Assembly: GCA_024233785.1 (NCBI GenBank)
Contig: JACKPD010000005.1
Coordinates: 62,001 to 126,000 of the forward strand
DNA: 64,000 nt
Direction of reading: 5' to 3'
DNA from: Spirochaetales bacterium
Lineage (GTDB): Bacteria > Spirochaetota > Spirochaetia > CADAEX01
In this document: positions 35,626 to 43,480 of the stretch, piece after piece
How the letters are laid out: each line of letters begins with the position of its first letter
How positions within the stretch are numbered: the first letter of the stretch is position 1
Notes under the pieces: generated by a model
Database searches by the model: none
What the model was told of the DNA's origin: nothing
Seen by the model: the letters and a program-made list of their open reading frames with translations, nothing else
Program-made: the position numbers and the translations under genes

Positions 35626-37054
35626 TCATCTTCTCCTTCAATACGAGCATTTCCCTCTGATATTTTTCAGCCAGTGATTTTGCCTTGTTCACTGACTGAC
35701 CTCTATATAATTCAGGGTTGTCAAAAAAATCAGATGCATCAAGACCAGTAGTCTTATTAAGCTGATTTGAAACCTTTTCCCATACTTCTTTGTTTTTCTT
35801 TAAAAGAGCAGATAATTTTTCTCCACTCTTTTCGCATTCAAGCGTAATTTTCCTTATTTTCTCATGTGCATCAGCTTCACCCGAACAGGACAGTAGAATA
35901 TAAGCGGCTTCCGCAAGAACAAGATCACCTGTCAACACAAGATTGTCCTTCATCTTTTTTTTATCAACATATAAAGTGGACAGGACTTTTCTGATTCTGT
36001 TTAAAGCTGCTGCAAATCCCGCAATATAATCTGCCACAAATCTCGAAGAGGCTGAATTGGAAAGATCCCTCTGATGTTCTGAAATCTGGTCCATGTAAAA
36101 AGTAATTACCCTTGGACAGAATGCTTTCCAAAGACTTTTAACATGCTCACTGTTCCATGGATTTCGTTTTTGCGGCATGGTAGATGAGCCCACCTGTGTT
36201 TCTGTAAACATTTCCCTTATCTCTGTAATTTCAGATCTCTGTAGATGACGGAGATCATCCGCCAGGTTAGCGATAATACCGAATGCTGTGTTGATTTCAA
36301 GCAGAAGCCGCAGCAGATATTCAGGTTCAATCAGCTGGGTTGAATGTTCAGACGGTTTAAGTGAAAGATAAGAGAGGGTTTCTTCTTCCATTTTAACGGG
36401 GTCTTTAACTATCAGCGATGTTGAATTATATGCACCTACAGCGCCTGCCAGTTTTCCCCTTAGATCGTCAGAGGCCTCTTTTATCTTAATTATTGATTTG
36501 CCCAGTCTTGAAACATATTCAGAAATTGCGAAACCGAAAGTAATCGGCACAGCATGCTGGCCATGCGTTCTTCCAACCTGAGGAGTCCCTGCTTCTGTAT
36601 CAGCGATTTTTATAAGTATTTCCTCAATTTCTATAAGCAGTCTGAGAAGGACATTCCTTGTTACATCACGTATTTTAAGTGATGTTGCTGTATCCAGTAT
36701 ATCAACAGATGTTGCCCCAAGGTGGACATAGGGTTTGATACTGTCTGATAAATGCTCTTTTATAACATTCACCAAAGCCCGTATATTATGCTGGGTCTTT
36801 TCCTCTTCTTCATATACTTTTGCCGGATCAACGGTATTCTCAAGAGATTCTGCTTCTTTTATCAGTTTTTCGCAGTCATCATGATTGTTCATGATTATAT
36901 GTGTTTTTAATAAGGCTGCTTCCACTTTTACACAATATTTAATGGATGCTTCTTCCGAGAGATAATTACTCAGCTCTTCAAAAAGCTCTTTATTTGATAA
37001 AAAATACCTGTGATCAAGAGGTGAGATGTTTAGAAAAATATTTCTGGTTATCAT
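35618..37054 (-). CDS. purB: Adenylosuccinate lyase
   Basis: Cleaves SAICAR and adenylosuccinate in purine synthesis. The 478 residues belong to the fumarase/aspartase superfamily with the signature GSSTMPQKRNPWNSEHV, RTHGQHAVP with the catalytic histidine, and LSPLD-type start NISPLDHRY. First gene of the purine interconversion operon. Its ATG lies only six bases from a -10 element, so the mRNA is probably leaderless. Confidence 0.97.
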   Translation of the reverse strand: MITRNIFLNISPLDHRYFLSNKELFEELSNYLSEEASIKYCVKVEAALLKTHIIMNNHDDCEKLIKEAESLENTVDPAKVYEEEEKTQHNIRALVNVIKEHLSDSIKPYVHLGATSVDILDTATSLKIRDVTRNVLLRLLIEIEEILIKIADTEAGTPQVGRTHGQHAVPITFGFAISEYVSRLGKSIIKIKEASDDLRGKLAGAVGAYNSTSLIVKDPVKMEEETLSYLSLKPSEHSTQLIEPEYLLRLLLEINTAFGIIANLADDLRHLQRSEITEIREMFTETQVGSSTMPQKRNPWNSEHVKSLWKAFCPRVITFYMDQISEHQRDLSNSASSRFVADYIAGFAAALNRIRKVLSTLYVDKKKMKDNLVLTGDLVLAEAAYILLSCSGEADAHEKIRKITLECEKSGEKLSALLKKNKEVWEKVSNQLNKTTGLDASDFFDNPELYRGQSVNKAKSLAEKYQREMLVLKEKMNG

Positions 37055-37060
37055 ATGTAA

Positions 37061-37088
37061 TATTTACAAAAAGAGAAGATTTTGTCAA
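37061..37088 (-). promoter_or_regulatory. Promoter of purB, leaderless geometry
   Basis: On the minus strand TTGACA (37088-37083), 16 nt spacer, TAAATA (37066-37061), then six bases and the purB ATG at 37054. The predicted start of transcription coincides with the start codon, and no Shine-Dalgarno sequence exists. Confidence 0.65.
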
Positions 37089-37105
37089 ACCTGTAAATAA
37101 TTATC

Positions 37106-37134
37106 TTTCAAGTATTATAATTTTCTATTACAAT
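37106..37134 (+). promoter_or_regulatory. Promoter of the TPR gene, leaderless geometry
   Basis: TTTCAA (37106-37111), 17 nt spacer, TACAAT (37129-37134), then seven bases and the GTG start at 37142. The -35 is weak. Back to back with the purB promoter in an 87 bp gap. Confidence 0.45.
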
Positions 37135-37141
37135 AATTATT

Positions 37142-39037
37142 GTGTCTGACAAGTATGGTTTACTGCTCTCCCAGGCAATAGAATATGGAGAAAAAAGAGA
37201 ATACTCAAAAGCTGTTGAATTTTTACTAAAAATTGTTTCAGAAACCGACTCTCTGCCTGAAGCTTTTTTATTTCTGGGCAGAAGCTATCATGCATTGGGA
37301 GAATATTACAAAGCAGTTCAGTCTTTCAAGATTTATCTTTCTTTTAAGAATAATTCAGCAAGGGGATACTTTTTCCTTGGAAGGACCTATCACTCTCTTG
37401 GTATTTATTTAAAAGCCCTGAAATGCTTTAAAAAAGCACTGGAAATTGCACCTGACAACCCTGAAGTTTTAAGCCTTACCGGTATGACCTACCTGAAGCT
37501 GAAAAAAGTTTCTGCTGCTTTGAATTATCTGGAACAGGCTGTGTTTGCGGCATCTGAAAATAAATCAATTTATAATGCGTATTTAAATGTTCTTTATTTA
37601 AAAGGAATTAAAGATTTCTATACAGGAAATAGTAATGAAGCAGAGCAGATTTTCGAGTTTCTTATAAAAACAGGAAAAAATCTACCTTCGGTATTACTTC
37701 ACCTTGCTTCTGTCAAAAAGGAAAAAGGAGAAATTACCCAGTCGCTTGATCTTTACACAAAAGTTATCAATGAAAATCCTGAGGATCATTTATTAAAAAT
37801 GCATATTATACCTCTTTTGATACAGGCTGGAAGAACAGATGAAGCAGCTAAAATTATTTTTGAACTGACCAGCAAGAAAATACAGATAGATGATCAATAC
37901 CTTAAAGAAATCGATATAGACAGGATTATTGCAATAGAAAATTACAGCAGAGGAAAATATAAAAACGCTGTATTTTACGCAAAAAAAGTATTAAAGGAAA
38001 ATAATTATGATAATGAAATGCACCTTCTCATGGGAGAAGCATTCAGGGTAACTGACAATCTGGACAAAGCAGAAAATCACTTCAGACTTGTAATAAAACG
38101 TGATGAATCAAAAAAAGAAGCGGTTTACGGGGTAATACTGGTTTTATGGGTTCAGGAGAGATATAAGGAACTTTTTGAAGAGCTATCAAGAGGGAAGCGC
38201 CATTTCCCATCAGATGAAATTATTGATTATTATTATGCTTTAACAGCAGGAAAGCTCTATTATGATCCCGAACAGACAATTGCACTGCTGTCGTCTGAGG
38301 CAGACAAGAATGACCCGGACCCTTATCTGTCAGAAGCTTTGGGAGAACAGTATCTTCGTCTTTCAAAACCGGATATCGCGGAAAACTATTTTAAAAAAGC
38401 AATCGAACTTGGAGAAACACTGGCTTCCGCTTATATCGGACTTATCAAGACTTATCATCTCCTTGGTAAAAAAAACAAGATCGGCGGAATATTCCGCAGT
38501 TATTTAACGCATTTCCCTGATGACAACAGGATAAGAAAATATTATATCAATCATCTTTATATGACTGGGAACTTTAAAAAAACAGCCAAAGAAATAGAAA
38601 AATATGCGACCGGCAGTGATTCTGACGAGACTACAGAAAGACTTCTGGCCAGATGCTATATGAACACTGGTGATTACCAGAAAGCAATGATTTTATACAG
38701 GCAGCTTCTTCGTAAAAATCCCGGTGATGAAAAGTATTTATTATCCTACGTTTACTGTCTTGACAAACTTTCAGAAACAGAAAATGCAATCAGTCTTCTT
38801 GTGAAATCAAGAAAATATTTCAATACTAACATATCTATTGAACTTACGATTGGAGTTCTTTCAGCACGTCTTGGCAGGGATGAGGAAGCGTTAAATGCAT
38901 TTAAAAAAGTGCTTGAAATAAATGATAAGGAATGGAGAGGATATTACAATATTTCCAGAATATATGACAAACAGGGGTTAACTGAATTTGCTCTGAAATT
39001 CAAGACACGCGCTGAACAACTTAAAAAAAGTACTTGA
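37142..39037 (+). CDS. Tetratricopeptide repeat protein
   Basis: A 631-residue protein made almost entirely of TPR helices (for example LGRSYHALGEYYKAVQSFKIY, LKALKCFKKALEIAPDNPEV, and AENYFKKAIELGETLASAYIGL regions), with no signal peptide and no membrane segment, so probably a cytoplasmic scaffold. The start is GTG 37142, without a ribosome binding site; no other plausible start lies nearby. Divergent from purB and upstream of the unknown gene at 39086. The partner is not identifiable from sequence. Confidence 0.85.
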   Translation: MSDKYGLLLSQAIEYGEKREYSKAVEFLLKIVSETDSLPEAFLFLGRSYHALGEYYKAVQSFKIYLSFKNNSARGYFFLGRTYHSLGIYLKALKCFKKALEIAPDNPEVLSLTGMTYLKLKKVSAALNYLEQAVFAASENKSIYNAYLNVLYLKGIKDFYTGNSNEAEQIFEFLIKTGKNLPSVLLHLASVKKEKGEITQSLDLYTKVINENPEDHLLKMHIIPLLIQAGRTDEAAKIIFELTSKKIQIDDQYLKEIDIDRIIAIENYSRGKYKNAVFYAKKVLKENNYDNEMHLLMGEAFRVTDNLDKAENHFRLVIKRDESKKEAVYGVILVLWVQERYKELFEELSRGKRHFPSDEIIDYYYALTAGKLYYDPEQTIALLSSEADKNDPDPYLSEALGEQYLRLSKPDIAENYFKKAIELGETLASAYIGLIKTYHLLGKKNKIGGIFRSYLTHFPDDNRIRKYYINHLYMTGNFKKTAKEIEKYATGSDSDETTERLLARCYMNTGDYQKAMILYRQLLRKNPGDEKYLLSYVYCLDKLSETENAISLLVKSRKYFNTNISIELTIGVLSARLGRDEEALNAFKKVLEINDKEWRGYYNISRIYDKQGLTEFALKFKTRAEQLKKST

Positions 39038-39063
39038 TATTTTTTTATTCAATGCAATAATAT
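39034..39063 (+). promoter_or_regulatory. Possible promoter of the unknown gene at 39086
   Basis: TTGATA (39034-39039), 18 nt spacer, TAATAT (39058-39063), starting near 39070. The -10 is a moderate match; co-transcription with the upstream TPR gene is equally possible. Confidence 0.35.
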
Positions 39064-39085
39064 TAATAATTAACAGGAGGACATA

Positions 39086-39637
39086 ATGAGCCAGCCGATA
39101 GCTTTAGATCTTTTTCAGGCTTACAATGAAAGTAAAATGCCTGAAGAAGGCGGATATATAGTCTCATCTTTTTTTAACCAGAATTCAACTTATTCAATAT
39201 ACGAAATAGTCGCATATGATAATGTTAAAAGCATCTATTTCAGTGAAACAAGTTTAACTTTCCAGGCAGACGGCCACAAAGTTTTCGTTCTTGTTGAACC
39301 TGCAAACTATGCTCACAAGTATCAGGAACCTTTTACACGGGTAAAGGGTGAATCCATACCCCACCGTTTTACGGAACTTGATATTGTAACAGCAAAAAAT
39401 CAGACAAAAGTAATGGTTAGCAAAGAACCTGTTGTTTCTTATTCTTCGTTTACAGTTTTGAAACCGACTGGAGTTAATTTTTCACTTATTTTTTACCATC
39501 AGGAAAATATTCTTAAATCTCTGGAATTTTTCTTCACACAGACTCTCAACAAGGAAGCCGGAGTACCTTCAATGGACACAAAAAAATCTGCCAAAGCTGT
39601 AATTGAGGGATTGAAAAAGTTTAAACTATGGAAATAA
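39086..39637 (+). CDS. Unknown cytoplasmic protein
   Basis: I do not recognise this 183-residue protein. It has no signal peptide or membrane segment, a mixed alpha/beta composition (YSIYEIVAYDNVKSIYFSET, FTVLKPTGVNFSLIFYH) and a lysine-rich C-terminus. An excellent AGGAGG site five bases before ATG and a strong terminator after the stop suggest high expression. It lies 48 nt after the TPR gene and converges on the PPDK-like gene. Confidence 0.75.
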   Translation: MSQPIALDLFQAYNESKMPEEGGYIVSSFFNQNSTYSIYEIVAYDNVKSIYFSETSLTFQADGHKVFVLVEPANYAHKYQEPFTRVKGESIPHRFTELDIVTAKNQTKVMVSKEPVVSYSSFTVLKPTGVNFSLIFYHQENILKSLEFFFTQTLNKEAGVPSMDTKKSAKAVIEGLKKFKLWK

Positions 39638-39658
39638 CAGGAATTAAAAAATATACTC

Positions 39659-39692
39659 AAAAAAAAGGCTGTCAAGTTGACAGCCTTTTTTT
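39659..39692. terminator. Bidirectional terminator between converging genes
   Basis: Stem GGCTGTC/GACAGCC with loop AAGTT, flanked by eight As on one side and seven Ts on the other, so it can act in both directions. It separates the unknown gene ending at 39637 from the PPDK-like gene ending at 39709. Confidence 0.9.
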
Positions 39693-39708
39693 ATTTCGAT
39701 TTTATTCC

Positions 39709-42342
39709 CTATTCCTTAATAAAGTACTGGGCAACAGCCAATGTCGCAATAGGAACTGAATAAGTGGAGCATGAGACATAATTGAGCCCCGCCCCTATAC
39801 AGAATTCAATATTTACAGGTACAGCTCCCTGTTCTCCGCATAAACCCATTACGATATCAGGTCTTGTCATTTTTCCTCTTCTTACAGCTGTTCTTACAAG
39901 TTCCTGTACGTTCGGATCAAGTATTTCAAACGGATTTGCAGGAATTATATCAAACTGTGTATAATCCGGCATAAAATTATTGAAATCATCGCGGGACAGG
40001 CCGAGTGTTGTCTGAGTAAGGTCATTTGTCCCGAAAGAGAAAAACTCCGCATACCTGGCAATATCACCTGCACCAAGAGCTGCAGCAGGAAGTTCTATCA
40101 TTGTTCCAATTTTGTATTCAACAGGTTTAGCCTTTAATGACTCCCTTACCTGAAGTTCAACTTCCGTAAGACCTTTAATTGCTGTACCTTCAATTTTCTT
40201 TCCGTAAACTATAGTTTTTAATTCCTCAGTATTCATAATAATCGGAATCATTATTTCCGGGTTAACTTTAACACCCTCTTTCTGCAGTGAATAAACTGAT
40301 TCAAAAAGCGCTGTAACCTGCATCTCGTAAATTTCAGGATAAGAAATTGCAATTCTGCATCCCCGGTGACCGAGCATTGGATTAAACTCGCTTAAACCGT
40401 CACATAAAAGGGCTATCTCTTTTTGAGTTATTTTTTGATAACCTTTTTGTGTTTTAAGATACTTTAAAAAATCATCCATTTCTTTTGCATTATGCGGAAG
40501 AAATTCATGCAATGGTGCGTCAAGGAGCCTTATCGTTACTTCTTTCCCTTCCATTATTTTTAATATTTTATAAAAATCATCTTTCTGCATGTTTTTAAGC
40601 CGCAAAAGAGATTTGGCTCTTTTTTCCTTATTGTCAGAAAGAATCATTTCGCGGAAAACATTAATTCTTTTTTCGTTGAAAAACATGTGTTCAGTTCTGC
40701 ACAATCCTACGCCTTCCGCGCCGAATTTTTTCGCAAGTGAACAATCGCGCGGATTGTCTGCGTTTACCCTGACATGGAATTCCTTGTTATATTTTTTAGC
40801 AATTTGTATTAGTTTTTCTATACCTGATGATGCAAAATCAGGTTCAATAAGTGTTGATTTGCCGATATATATTTCGGGACTGCCGTAATGAGGCACATTC
40901 AATGTAACATAATCTCCTTCAGTCAGTGTTACATCGTCAATTGTAATTTTATTGCCTTTGAATTTCATTTCAGGCTTAACAAGCGATACTTTTCCATATT
41001 GCCTGGCAACAACTGAAGCATGTGCAGCGTATCCTCCCTCTGATGATAAAACACCTGTTGCAATTTCTATGGCTTTAACATCTTCAGCAAATGTAGCTTT
41101 CATACATAGTATAAAATTTGTATCAAGACCCTGCTGCATTGCGACTTTGTTGGCATCAAGAAGAGCTTCTGTGGTAAAAAAGATCCTCCCTATTGCTGCT
41201 CCGGGTGCTCCGGTAATCCCACCGACAAGCTTTTTAAATCCTTTTGTTGAAGTAATATCAATAATTGGATGCAGTATTTCATTAAGCTGTTCAGGTTTAA
41301 TAGCATTTAAAAAATATTTATCATCTACAAGTTTTCTTTCATGCAGATCAAGTAATGTTATAATTTCAGACTTAACAGATTTGTTAAGCACGTCCCTTTG
41401 GTCAACAAGCCACAGTTTACTGTTTTCAATGGTAAACCTTATATGTCTGATATCTTTAAAATGATCTTCAACAGTTCTGGCAATTTTATCAAGTTTCGCA
41501 AAATTAGATTTGTCAATTTTTGTAATATCCTTACCTTTTACACCTGTAAAGTCAAAAGTATTCTGGAAATATTCACCAAACAATACTTTATCTCCATTGA
41601 TAATATTTCTGGTATAAAAGGACCCGCTGCATGATGTATTGCCAGTATTGCCGTATACCATTGCGGAAACGCCAATTGCTGTATCGTTATCATTCATCTC
41701 ATCAATTTTCAGCAGATAACTTACCCTAGATATTGCATAATCCAGCTGTTCATAAGCATCTTCAAAAAAGCTGTCCGGTAAAATTCCTTTTACCAGTTCA
41801 TAAAGCTTTTCAAGATCCTTCTCATTAACACTTTTATTTATTTTTCCGTTTATAAAATCAACTATAGAGTTTATTTTTGCAGATTCTTTTTCTTTACCTT
41901 CAATTTTCAGTATTTTATCTTCAATAATGAGCAGTCCTTTAACCATAAAAAAAAGTTCATTGTTGGAAAACTCATTGCCGACCATTTTGCTGAAACCCTG
42001 TAGTGTTTTTTTTGTCAATCCAAAATTATGGAGTGCCGGGTAGCTGCTGGTTATAATAAGGTTGGGACTTATAACAATCTTTAAAGTCAGCGGTTTAGTT
42101 TCAGCGTTATATTTTTTACCCATTTTATTTTCTACTTTGGAAATAAATGGCTTTATATATTTTATTATCTGACCGTTTTCAATAGAAGAAGCAACATCAG
42201 AGTCAATAGCGAATCCCGGTATTACAGGTAAATTCAATTCAGCGAAATTATTTGCTTCTCTTATTCTCAACCCAATTTTTTCAAGTATTGACGAATTCCT
42301 GATAAATTCTTCTTTACAAAAAAAATGAATATTGTTTTTCAT
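39709..42342 (-). CDS. Pyruvate phosphate dikinase-like protein with degenerate ATP-binding half
   Basis: PPDK interconverts pyruvate, ATP and Pi with PEP, AMP and PPi. This 877-residue protein aligns along the whole family. The swivelling domain keeps the phospho-accepting histidine (EGGYAAHASVVA, His441), and the PEP/pyruvate barrel is intact (GAEGVGLCRTEHMFF, RLLDAPLHEFLP, GHRGCRI, FFSFGTNDLTQTTLG, GLCGEQG). The N-terminal ATP-grasp half is eroded: no GGKGANL motif, VRSGA replaced by VISPN (90-94), MPGMMDTVLNLGL replaced by SSYPALHNFGL, and LQTRNGKR by VDQRDVLNK. It may be an inactive or repurposed PPDK. It follows cfpA and an unknown gene. Confidence 0.85.
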   Translation of the reverse strand: MKNNIHFFCKEEFIRNSSILEKIGLRIREANNFAELNLPVIPGFAIDSDVASSIENGQIIKYIKPFISKVENKMGKKYNAETKPLTLKIVISPNLIITSSYPALHNFGLTKKTLQGFSKMVGNEFSNNELFFMVKGLLIIEDKILKIEGKEKESAKINSIVDFINGKINKSVNEKDLEKLYELVKGILPDSFFEDAYEQLDYAISRVSYLLKIDEMNDNDTAIGVSAMVYGNTGNTSCSGSFYTRNIINGDKVLFGEYFQNTFDFTGVKGKDITKIDKSNFAKLDKIARTVEDHFKDIRHIRFTIENSKLWLVDQRDVLNKSVKSEIITLLDLHERKLVDDKYFLNAIKPEQLNEILHPIIDITSTKGFKKLVGGITGAPGAAIGRIFFTTEALLDANKVAMQQGLDTNFILCMKATFAEDVKAIEIATGVLSSEGGYAAHASVVARQYGKVSLVKPEMKFKGNKITIDDVTLTEGDYVTLNVPHYGSPEIYIGKSTLIEPDFASSGIEKLIQIAKKYNKEFHVRVNADNPRDCSLAKKFGAEGVGLCRTEHMFFNEKRINVFREMILSDNKEKRAKSLLRLKNMQKDDFYKILKIMEGKEVTIRLLDAPLHEFLPHNAKEMDDFLKYLKTQKGYQKITQKEIALLCDGLSEFNPMLGHRGCRIAISYPEIYEMQVTALFESVYSLQKEGVKVNPEIMIPIIMNTEELKTIVYGKKIEGTAIKGLTEVELQVRESLKAKPVEYKIGTMIELPAAALGAGDIARYAEFFSFGTNDLTQTTLGLSRDDFNNFMPDYTQFDIIPANPFEILDPNVQELVRTAVRRGKMTRPDIVMGLCGEQGAVPVNIEFCIGAGLNYVSCSTYSVPIATLAVAQYFIKE

Positions 42343-42362
42343 TTAAAAAGCCTCTTCTTTAT

Positions 42363-43412
42363 TTAGAATAGTCTCAAAACAGTGTTGACAGGGAATTTTA
42401 AAAAATCTTCAAATCTATGACTTGCGCCCTGTCTAAAATATCTCTGAAGCTTGGCTACATCCTGGATATCCCTTCCCGATACTGCAAACATGATTGCACT
42501 GCCATGTTTTACCTTACCCCATTTGAAAAGAGTATTTATATCGTGTATTCTTTCACCTTCATAAAATATAATGACATCAGATCCCGGGTATTTTGCTTTA
42601 TAACTTCCTATAATCCTTTTCCATGCTTCAACATTACCGTTGTGGAAAAGTTCATTAGTAACAGGGACAGCATACAAGGGCGTCATTCTTACAGGTCCGC
42701 TTCCGGTTGACGCGGGTACAGCAACGGCAGGTTTTGTTTCCTGCTGTGGTGCAGAGGCGGTTTCTTTTGCTTCAGCTCCGGAAGATTTTTTTACTGCTTT
42801 GGTTCCAGTTTTTTTATTTGTATTCTTTTTTACCGGTGCTGTGTTTTTTGCTGCTGGTTTTGTTTTTATAGCTTTAACCTTATATTTCCCGTTTAAAACC
42901 TGAGCAGGAACCTTTGGTTTTTTATTATCCAGAATTTTTATTATTTCTTCGATTACTTTTAAAGAATATTTATTTCCGTTTTTACCTAAATAATCACCTG
43001 CATAAATTGTAAGTATTTCATATTTTTTAAATTCAGTAGTCAGCTGCAGGCTTTCGATTCTTTTGGGATTAATAACAAGATATCCAATGTTGGGATTATG
43101 ATAACCTAAAACAATGTCTATACCGGTCCATTTGGAAACCTCTTCCTGAATTCTGGTAAAATCAGTTATGGTTTCTTTTAGATTAATTGATTTAAAGGAA
43201 TATTTATATTTATCAACAAGAAGTGAGTTAATTACAGGTAAAAGCTGATGCTGTTCGATTTCCCCTTCCTGCAGATTTTTATTTAAAACATCTGCAATAT
43301 TGTTGTAATCTTCAAATTCATTTATTGCTGAAAGTACAGAATTAAAATGGTTTAACGATTTATTAAAACCATCACGCGTATAAAAGCGCTCAAATTCTTT
43401 TATATCAGTCAT
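42363..43412 (-). CDS. Unknown protein with Lys/Ala/Pro-rich linker, downstream of cfpA
   Basis: The 349 residues fall into an N-terminal domain (about 1-165, mixed alpha/beta, no membrane segment), a disordered linker rich in Lys, Ala, Thr and Pro (about 170-240), and a C-terminal domain (about 245-349, with SDVIIFYEGERIHDINTLFKWGK). I recognise no family. It is encoded between cfpA and the PPDK-like gene, and an AGGTG site precedes ATG 43412. The position suggests a role linked to the cytoplasmic filaments, which is inference only. Confidence 0.75.
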   Translation of the reverse strand: MTDIKEFERFYTRDGFNKSLNHFNSVLSAINEFEDYNNIADVLNKNLQEGEIEQHQLLPVINSLLVDKYKYSFKSINLKETITDFTRIQEEVSKWTGIDIVLGYHNPNIGYLVINPKRIESLQLTTEFKKYEILTIYAGDYLGKNGNKYSLKVIEEIIKILDNKKPKVPAQVLNGKYKVKAIKTKPAAKNTAPVKKNTNKKTGTKAVKKSSGAEAKETASAPQQETKPAVAVPASTGSGPVRMTPLYAVPVTNELFHNGNVEAWKRIIGSYKAKYPGSDVIIFYEGERIHDINTLFKWGKVKHGSAIMFAVSGRDIQDVAKLQRYFRQGASHRFEDFLKFPVNTVLRLF

Positions 43413-43438
43413 GGTATTTTCACCTGCCTTATGAATGG

Positions 43439-43468
43439 CCCGGAAAAGTTCAATTGAACTTTTCCGGG
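43439..43468 (-). repeat. 30 bp perfect palindrome after cfpA
   Basis: The arms CCCGGAAAAGTTCAA and TTGAACTTTTCCGGG meet without a spacer, 12 bases after the cfpA stop and 26 before the next ATG. As RNA it would form a very stable stem-loop. There is no T run after it on the minus strand, so it is not a classic terminator; a 3' stabiliser or partial stop for differential expression fits better. Confidence 0.75.
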
Positions 43469-43480
43469 ATTAAATTGAAA

